Assembly: GCA_046304235.1 (NCBI GenBank)
Contig: JBKCEW010000123.1
Coordinates: 1-11,401, forward strand
Direction: 5' to 3'
DNA length: 11,401 nucleotides
From: CANHVK01 sp046304235
Lineage (GTDB): Bacteria; Bacteroidota; Bacteroidia; Flavobacteriales_D; Crocinitomicaceae
Shown: piece after piece, positions 6,339 through 11,401 of the stretch
Layout of the letters: each line of letters begins with the position of its first letter
How positions within the stretch are numbered: the first letter of the stretch is position 1
Translations under genes and position numbers: made by a program
The notes under the pieces: generated by a model
The model's database searches: none
What the model saw: the letters and a program-made list of their open reading frames with translations, nothing else
What the model was told of the DNA's origin: nothing

Positions 6339-7932
6339 GTATATCTTTGTAACCGGGGGAGTAACTTCTTCTCTTGGTAAAGGTATCATCTCAGCTTCCT
6401 TAGCAAAACTTTTACAAGCACGTGGTTATTCGGTTACTATTCAAAAACTTGACCCTTATATTAACATAGATCCAGGAACATTGAATCCATATGAACATGG
6501 TGAATGTTATGTAACAAACGATGGGGCTGAAACTGATTTAGACTTAGGTCATTACGAACGTTTCCTTAACGTACCTACTTCACAAGCAAATAATGTAACT
6601 ACCGGTAGAATTTACCAATCAGTTATTGAGAAAGAACGTCGAGGAGAATTTCTAGGAAAAACTGTTCAAGTTATCCCTCATATCACAGATGAAATTAAAG
6701 AACGCATACAGATTCTAGGAAAAAGTGGTCAATATGATATCGTAATCACTGAAATTGGAGGTACTGTTGGAGATATTGAATCTTTACCTTATGTTGAAGC
6801 AGTTCGCCAGATGATGTGGGAATTTGACAGTGATTGTTTGGTTGTTCACCTTACTTTGATTCCTTATTTATCTGCAGCGGGTGAATTAAAAACAAAACCT
6901 ACACAACATTCTGTTAAACAACTTCTTGAACTAGGTGTTCAGCCAGATATATTATGTTGTAGAACAGAACATCCATTGGATTTAAATTTAAGAAAGAAAA
7001 TCGCTAAGTTCTGTAATGTTAGTGTAAATGCAGTAATTGAATCACGTGATGCCTCTTCAATCTATGATGTTCCATTATTAATGCAAGAGGAAGAATTAGA
7101 CAAAGTAGTATTAGAAAAATTGAGTCTTTCTTCAAAAGCAACGCCAAACTTAGAAGATTGGAAATCATTCTTAAATACACTAAAAAATCCAAAACACGAA
7201 GTGAATATTGGATTAGTTGGTAAATATGTAGAATTAAAAGATTCATATAAATCTATCAGTGAAGCTTTTATACATGCAGGGGTTTCAAATGAATGTCGCG
7301 TTCATGTTAAATGGATTCATTCTGAAAAAATAACCAAAGAAAACGTCAATAAAGAACTAGAAGGATTGGATGGAATTTTAGTTGCACCAGGTTTTGGTTC
7401 TCGTGGTATATCTGGAAAAATAGAAGCTGTTCGTTTTGCCCGTGAAAATAAAGTTCCTTTTTTAGGAATCTGTTTAGGAATGCAGTGTGCTGTTATTGAA
7501 TTCGCTAGAAATGTGTTAGGATTAAAAGACGCACATACAACCGAAATTGCTGAAGATTCTAAAAATCCAGTGATTAGTATGATGGAAGAACAAAAATCCA
7601 TTTCTAATATGGGTGGAACAATGCGATTAGGTTCATACAAATGTGAGTTAAAACCAAATTCTTTTGCTTCAAATGCATACCATACTGAAAAAATTAACGA
7701 ACGCCATAGACATAGATACGAGTTCAATAATGCATATCTAGATCAATACGAAAAAGCGGGTATGATTGCCACTGGAAAAAATCCAGATACAGGATTAGTT
7801 GAAGTAGTAGAAATACCTGAACATCCTTGGTTCGTAGGAGCTCAATACCACCCTGAATATAAGAGTACAGTTGCAAAACCACACCCGTTGTTTGTAGCTT
7901 TTGTGAAAGCATCATTAGAAAATAAAAAATAA
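6322..7932 (+). CDS. pyrG: CTP synthase
   Basis: A 536-residue enzyme that converts UTP, ATP and glutamine to CTP, the last step of pyrimidine nucleotide synthesis, as a cytoplasmic tetramer. The N-terminal synthetase domain (about 1-265) carries GGVTSSLGKG (12-21, with Lys20 in the P-loop), LDPYINIDPGTLNPYEHGE, Asp72 in the TDLDLGHYERF segment for Mg binding, and EIGGTVGDIES. The C-terminal class I glutamine amidotransferase domain (about 290-530) has the oxyanion Gly-rich GFGSRG, nucleophile Cys384 in GICLGMQ, and His510 and Glu512 in YHPEY. The triad is complete and the length is close to the 545 residues of E. coli PyrG. The ATG follows a full -7 element by 26 nt. yidC starts 2 nt after the stop, an arrangement I recall as common in flavobacteria, so the two are probably co-transcribed. 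Confidence 0.98.
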   Translation: MSNSTKYIFVTGGVTSSLGKGIISASLAKLLQARGYSVTIQKLDPYINIDPGTLNPYEHGECYVTNDGAETDLDLGHYERFLNVPTSQANNVTTGRIYQSVIEKERRGEFLGKTVQVIPHITDEIKERIQILGKSGQYDIVITEIGGTVGDIESLPYVEAVRQMMWEFDSDCLVVHLTLIPYLSAAGELKTKPTQHSVKQLLELGVQPDILCCRTEHPLDLNLRKKIAKFCNVSVNAVIESRDASSIYDVPLLMQEEELDKVVLEKLSLSSKATPNLEDWKSFLNTLKNPKHEVNIGLVGKYVELKDSYKSISEAFIHAGVSNECRVHVKWIHSEKITKENVNKELEGLDGILVAPGFGSRGISGKIEAVRFARENKVPFLGICLGMQCAVIEFARNVLGLKDAHTTEIAEDSKNPVISMMEEQKSISNMGGTMRLGSYKCELKPNSFASNAYHTEKINERHRHRYEFNNAYLDQYEKAGMIATGKNPDTGLVEVVEIPEHPWFVGAQYHPEYKSTVAKPHPLFVAFVKASLENKK

Positions 7933-7934
7933 TT

Positions 7935-9782
7935 ATGGATAAGAATACCTTAATGGGCCTTGGGTTAATTGGAGCTATTTTAGTTACCTTCACCTACCTA
8001 AACAAACCTTCAGAGGCTGAATTAAAAGCTGATCGTGCGAAAAAAGAAAAGGCTCGTATTGAACAACAAAAAGAAATTCAGGAAGATCAAAAACAAGCTG
8101 TAACTGCAAAAACACTTAAAATAAAAGGAAGTAAAGTAGTTGTCTCTTCAAAAGAAGAAATTTTTTCTTTGGAATCTGATAAAATCAAAGTTGAAGTTTC
8201 AACGAAAGGTGGTGTTGTATCTAATGTTTTCTTAAAAGAATTCAAAACATATAAACAATTCAGAAACAAGAAAAATAAAGATTGTTTAAAATTGATTGAC
8301 AAATCAAACAATTCGAATGCTTTAACTTTTAATTACAAAGGAAAAGAGTTTTCTACTGAGAACTTAGATTTTGAAGTTGTATCTAAATCCAAACACGTTA
8401 TTGTACTTGAAGCAATGCCTGATGAAGATAAAACAATACAATTTGTCTATGGATTAAATGCAAAAGGGTACGATGTTGACTTTGAAGTTAAATTAGATGG
8501 CTTTAAACCTGGTGAAATAGCTCCAAATAGTGTTAATCTAAAATGGGAAGCAAATCTTCCAAAAACAGAAAGATTATTAAGCGAACAAAGAAGAGTATCA
8601 ACTATTTTCTTCAAATCTAACGGTGAAGACTATGATTATTTAAGTGAGACATCTGATGATGAAGAAAAATTAGAGAAAAAAGTTGATTGGATTGCCTTTA
8701 AACAAAGTTATTTCTCTTCCATCATGAAGCCTGAAAATGGTTTTGATTCTAAAAACTCGACGATTAAAATTGTAAACTTTAAAGAAGGTCATCCTAAGTT
8801 TTCTACACATATTAAAAAATATGTTGCGAGTTTGAGTTTACCGATAAGTACAACAGGTACAGGAGTAGCTAAAATTAGTTGGTTTTTTGGCCCTAATGAT
8901 TACGAATTACTTAAATCATACGATTCAAATTTTGAAGATATTATCAACTATGGTTGGGGGTTATTCCGTTGGATCAATATCTATGCTATTCAACCCATGT
9001 TTAATGCTTTTGCTGAAATGGGAATTCAACTTGGAATTGTTATTTTATTGATTACAATCATCTTAAAGTTATTCCTCACTCCTATTCAATGGAAAATGTA
9101 TGTTTCTTCTGCTAAAATGAGAATTTTAAAACCAGAAATAGATGCATTAAATGAAAAATATCCGAACAAAGAGGACGCAATGAAAAAGCAAATGGATATG
9201 ATGTCTCTTTACCGAGAAAGTGGTGCTTCTCCTTTAGCTGGTTGTATTCCGATGTTAATTCAGATGCCTATTTTACTAGCTATTTTCCGCTTCTTCCCTG
9301 CTGCTTTTGAGTTACGTCAAAAACCATTCTTATGGGCAGAAGATTTATCTTCATACGATTCAATATTAGACTTTGGTTATTACATACCATTATATGGTGA
9401 CCATATTTCACTATTTACTTTGTTAATGTCAGCTACAACATTGGTTTACACCTATATCAATAGCGGAAACGTTACAACTCCACAGCAACCAGGAATGCCG
9501 AATATGAAAGTAATCATGTACTTTTTCCCAATTATGATGATTTTCTTCTTTAACAATTATTCTGCAGGTTTGAGTTACTATTATTTCATCTCAACTTTAA
9601 TTTCGATTATTATCATGCTTGCAATTAAGCAATTTTTTGTTGATGAAGATAAATTGAAGGAAAAAATGGCTGCTAAAAAAATGGCTGCTTCTCAAAATCC
9701 TAAGAAAAAATCAGGATTCCGTGAGCGTTTAGAACAAATGCAAAAAATGCAACAAGAAAAATTAAAAAACATGAAAAAATAA
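7935..9782 (+). CDS. yidC: Membrane protein insertase YidC (Oxa1 family)
   Basis: A 615-residue insertase that places proteins in the inner membrane, alone or with SecYEG. An N-terminal helix (about 4-22) is followed by a charged linker, the large periplasmic P1 domain (about 55-330), and five core helices from about residue 350 with the family signatures LTPIQWKMYVSSAKM, PLAGCIPMLIQMPILLAIF and FFNNYSAGLSYYYF. At the place of the conserved groove arginine of E. coli (Arg366) there is Lys378 (IILKLFLTP), which keeps the positive charge. The tail, about 45 residues rich in Lys, Met and Gln, is of the kind that contacts ribosomes in YidC proteins with long C-termini. The length fits the Gram-negative type rather than the short Gram-positive form. 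It follows pyrG by 2 nt and is followed by a terminator. Confidence 0.97.
   Translation: MDKNTLMGLGLIGAILVTFTYLNKPSEAELKADRAKKEKARIEQQKEIQEDQKQAVTAKTLKIKGSKVVVSSKEEIFSLESDKIKVEVSTKGGVVSNVFLKEFKTYKQFRNKKNKDCLKLIDKSNNSNALTFNYKGKEFSTENLDFEVVSKSKHVIVLEAMPDEDKTIQFVYGLNAKGYDVDFEVKLDGFKPGEIAPNSVNLKWEANLPKTERLLSEQRRVSTIFFKSNGEDYDYLSETSDDEEKLEKKVDWIAFKQSYFSSIMKPENGFDSKNSTIKIVNFKEGHPKFSTHIKKYVASLSLPISTTGTGVAKISWFFGPNDYELLKSYDSNFEDIINYGWGLFRWINIYAIQPMFNAFAEMGIQLGIVILLITIILKLFLTPIQWKMYVSSAKMRILKPEIDALNEKYPNKEDAMKKQMDMMSLYRESGASPLAGCIPMLIQMPILLAIFRFFPAAFELRQKPFLWAEDLSSYDSILDFGYYIPLYGDHISLFTLLMSATTLVYTYINSGNVTTPQQPGMPNMKVIMYFFPIMMIFFFNNYSAGLSYYYFISTLISIIIMLAIKQFFVDEDKLKEKMAAKKMAASQNPKKKSGFRERLEQMQKMQQEKLKNMKK
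9661..9689 (+). repeat. Small in-frame tandem repeat in the yidC tail
   Basis: AAAAAATGGCTGCT occurs twice with a 15-nt period, encoding KMAAK then KMAAS in the basic C-terminal tail of YidC. It is a local slippage-type duplication that keeps the frame and lengthens the charged tail by five residues. Confidence 0.5.
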
Positions 9783-9797
9783 AACTAGTTTTTTCGT

Positions 9798-9825
9798 TTT
9801 GAAATAAATTATATTTTTAATTTTA
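9798..9825 (+). promoter_or_regulatory. Weak candidate promoter for the hydroxyacyl-CoA dehydrogenase gene
   Basis: TTTG (9798-9801) and TAATTTTA (9818-9825, one mismatch to TAnnTTTG) are 16 nt apart, slightly short for the consensus spacing. Transcription would begin near 9832, inside the hairpin, so the new transcript would not carry the complete terminator. The region is very AT-rich, so chance matches are likely. Confidence 0.25.
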
Positions 9826-9827
9826 TT

Positions 9828-9865
9828 AAGAGGCAAACTTTACGGAATGCCTCTTGTTATTTTAT
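9828..9865 (+). terminator. Terminator of the pyrG-yidC unit
   Basis: AAGAGGCA (9828-9835) pairs perfectly with TGCCTCTT (9848-9855) around a 12-nt loop and is followed by a U-rich stretch broken by single A and G bases. It lies 45 nt after the yidC stop. Its right arm covers a TTG at 9854, which argues against using that codon as the start of the next gene. Confidence 0.7.
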
Positions 9866-9877
9866 AAAATGTGTATT

Positions 9878-10771
9878 ATGAAAAATATTGCAGTAATAGG
9901 CTCAGGAACAATGGGAAATGGAATCGCCCACACGTTTGCACAATTCGGATACAATGTTGCATTGGTTGATATTTCAGAAAAAGCTTTAGAACGTGGAATA
10001 AACACTATTTCTAAAAACTTGGATAGACAAGTATCTAAAGGTCTTATTTCTGAGGAAGACAAAACAGCGACTCTTCATAGAATTACAAAATATACCGAAC
10101 TTCAAGAAGGTGTGAAAAATGTAGAATTAGTGGTCGAAGCGGCAACAGAAAATATTGATTTAAAACTTCAAATTTTCAAAGAAATTGATTCGTATGCTCC
10201 CGTTAATACTATTTTAGCTTCAAATACTTCGTCTATTTCAATTACAAAGATTGCATCGGTTACCAATAGACCTGATAAAGTGATTGGAATGCACTTTATG
10301 AATCCTGTACCTGTAATGAAGTTAGTGGAAATCATCAGAGGCTACAGCACTAGTGACGAGGTAACAAAAACTATTTTTGCTTTGTCTGAAAGTTTACAAA
10401 AAGTACCTGTTGAAGTTAATGATTATCCTGGGTTTATTGCAAATCGCATTTTAATGCCAATGATCAACGAAGCCATTTCATCACTTTATGAAGGAGTTGC
10501 AGGCGTAAACGAGATCGATACTGTAATGAAATTAGGAATGGCGCATCCAATGGGTCCTTTACAATTAGCGGATTTTATTGGTTTAGATGTGTGCCTAGCT
10601 ATTTTAAGAGTACTACACGACGGATTTGGACAACCGAAATACGCTCCATGTCCATTGTTAGTTAATATGGTAACAGCAGGTAAACTAGGAGTAAAATCAG
10701 GCGAAGGTTTTTATGATTGGAATCACGGGACGAAAGAACTTATCGTTTCTCAAAAATTTAGAAAAGCATAA
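9878..10771 (+). CDS. 3-hydroxyacyl-CoA dehydrogenase, 3-hydroxybutyryl-CoA dehydrogenase type
   Basis: A 297-residue single-function dehydrogenase that interconverts (S)-3-hydroxybutyryl-CoA (or a longer 3-hydroxyacyl-CoA) and the 3-oxo form with NAD(P). The N-terminal Rossmann domain has GSGTMG (8-13) and Asp31 at the end of the second strand, which favours NAD. The catalytic residues are all present: Ser118 in ASNTSS, His139 and Glu151 in GMHFMNPVPVMKLVE, and Asn189 in FIANR. The helical C-terminal domain (about 190-297) holds HPMGPLQLADFIGLD and GEGFYDW. There is no crotonase domain, so it is not a FadB-type fusion. ATG 9878 gives the family's usual MKNIAVIGSGTMG beginning; an earlier in-frame ATG (9869) and a TTG (9854) are less likely. 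It probably serves short-chain fatty acid or amino-acid carbon breakdown; direction is not shown by the context. Confidence 0.92.
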   Translation: MKNIAVIGSGTMGNGIAHTFAQFGYNVALVDISEKALERGINTISKNLDRQVSKGLISEEDKTATLHRITKYTELQEGVKNVELVVEAATENIDLKLQIFKEIDSYAPVNTILASNTSSISITKIASVTNRPDKVIGMHFMNPVPVMKLVEIIRGYSTSDEVTKTIFALSESLQKVPVEVNDYPGFIANRILMPMINEAISSLYEGVAGVNEIDTVMKLGMAHPMGPLQLADFIGLDVCLAILRVLHDGFGQPKYAPCPLLVNMVTAGKLGVKSGEGFYDWNHGTKELIVSQKFRKA

Positions 10772-10783
10772 TTAACTCGATTT

Positions 10784-11401
10784 ATGGCAAAATCGAATCC
10801 AATACGCCCTGTGCAACGAAAAAAACAAAATAAACCAAACAGAACGACCACAAGAAAACCTGTTAAAAACCAAAAAAAATCAAGTTATACCCTTTTTCTT
10901 TCGGTATTAATCATTGCAGGAATATTAGGTGCTATTTGGTTTATATACCATAAAAATCAAATAAAAAAAGAAAAGCATAGGGTACACGATTTTGTTCTGA
11001 ACATACCAAAAGGATTTAAAAGTGTTGGAATTGACGTATCACATCATCAAGGAGAGATACCTTGGAAAAAATGGTTTTCTAGCTCTCCTTTAGATACTTT
11101 GATTGATTTTGTATATTGTAAAGCTACTGAAGGAAGTAATTTTATTGATTCAAAATGGGAAGAAAATAGAAAAACGCTGAATGATTTAGGTGTGACAAAC
11201 GGTGCGTATCATTTTTTAAATTCGAACACCTACTCTATTCCTCAAGCGAAACATTTTCTAAACCACTGGAAACATCGAGACATAGATTTACCCCCCGTAT
11301 TAGATGTAGAAACAGAAGGACCAAGCAATAAAATATTAATAGATAACATGTACGATTGGTTAGAATATGTAGAAAAAGAAACAGGAGTTAAACCTATTAT
11401 C
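10784..11401 (+). CDS. GH25-family lysozyme-like muramidase, membrane-anchored (partial, 3' end cut)
   Basis: An open frame from ATG 10784 that stays open for 206 codons to the window edge, so the C-terminus is missing. The first 35 residues are rich in Lys, Arg, Asn, Gln and Pro. A single hydrophobic helix (about 35-55) then points to a type II membrane anchor with the catalytic domain in the periplasm. The domain starts at about residue 78 with VGIDVSHHQGEIPW (Asp84) and continues with FVYCKATEGSNFID (Glu115), NGAYHFL and LPPVLDVE (Asp174, Glu176). These are the strand motifs of glycoside hydrolase family 25, which cuts the MurNAc-GlcNAc bond of peptidoglycan. Asp84 and the D-x-E pair supply the expected catalytic acids. 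It starts 12 nt after the dehydrogenase stop with no terminator between, so the two are probably on one transcript, although their functions are not obviously linked. Confidence 0.88.
   Translation, partial: MAKSNPIRPVQRKKQNKPNRTTTRKPVKNQKKSSYTLFLSVLIIAGILGAIWFIYHKNQIKKEKHRVHDFVLNIPKGFKSVGIDVSHHQGEIPWKKWFSSSPLDTLIDFVYCKATEGSNFIDSKWEENRKTLNDLGVTNGAYHFLNSNTYSIPQAKHFLNHWKHRDIDLPPVLDVETEGPSNKILIDNMYDWLEYVEKETGVKPII

Noticed and set aside
9854..9877. N-terminal extension of the dehydrogenase from TTG 9854 or ATG 9869
   Set aside because: The TTG sits in the arm of the terminator hairpin, and the family consistently begins just before the G-x-G-x-x-G loop, as from ATG 9878.
1..11401. Defence system, mobile element, CRISPR or prophage content
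   Set aside because: No transposase, integrase, Cas, restriction or phage structural motifs, no spaced repeats, and even composition across the window. The GH25 gene has a membrane anchor and no phage neighbours.

Overview
The window looks like a core chromosomal segment of a low-GC member of the Bacteroidota, most likely family Flavobacteriaceae. The pointers are the AT-rich composition, Lys/Asn/Ile-rich proteins, the pyrG-yidC gene pair, a YidC with the large periplasmic domain and a basic Met/Gln/Lys tail, promoters of the TTG-N(17-23)-TAnnTTTG type, and the lack of Shine-Dalgarno sequences before most starts. I see no insertion sequence, phage gene, tRNA, rRNA, CRISPR array or attachment site.

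Left half, all on the minus strand, in transcription order from 6203 down to 52: a membrane-anchored protein with a lytic-transglycosylase-like layout; a lipoprotein of the phosphodiester glycosidase (NAGPA/DUF2233) family; a polytopic DUF2079 protein resembling GT-C glycosyltransferases; and an MFS transporter. These four genes overlap or are separated by 2 nt and look like one operon for the cell envelope. Next come fabG (3-oxoacyl-ACP reductase) with its own -7 promoter element and a strong terminator, and then a small sigma-70-family (ECF-like) sigma factor. The sigma gene has a recognisable promoter, an operator-like palindrome over the -7 box and a perfect hairpin against the start codon. 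Bases 1-51 hold only the region after the sigma stop codon; I see nothing there.

Right half, plus strand: pyrG (CTP synthase) and yidC (membrane protein insertase) are 2 nt apart and form a transcription unit ending in a hairpin terminator at about 9828-9865. They are followed by a 3-hydroxyacyl-CoA (3-hydroxybutyryl-CoA type) dehydrogenase gene and, 12 nt later, a gene for a membrane-anchored GH25 lysozyme-like muramidase that runs off the window end.

The two halves diverge from the 118-nt gap at 6204-6321. There the pyrG -7 element and a candidate leftward promoter lie face to face, and the leftward one extends into the pyrG coding region. Most of the window is ordinary housekeeping. The parts worth a second look are the four-gene envelope operon, the sigma-factor leader and the pyrG start region. 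I found no clear new system; the envelope operon is the best candidate for one with an undefined function.
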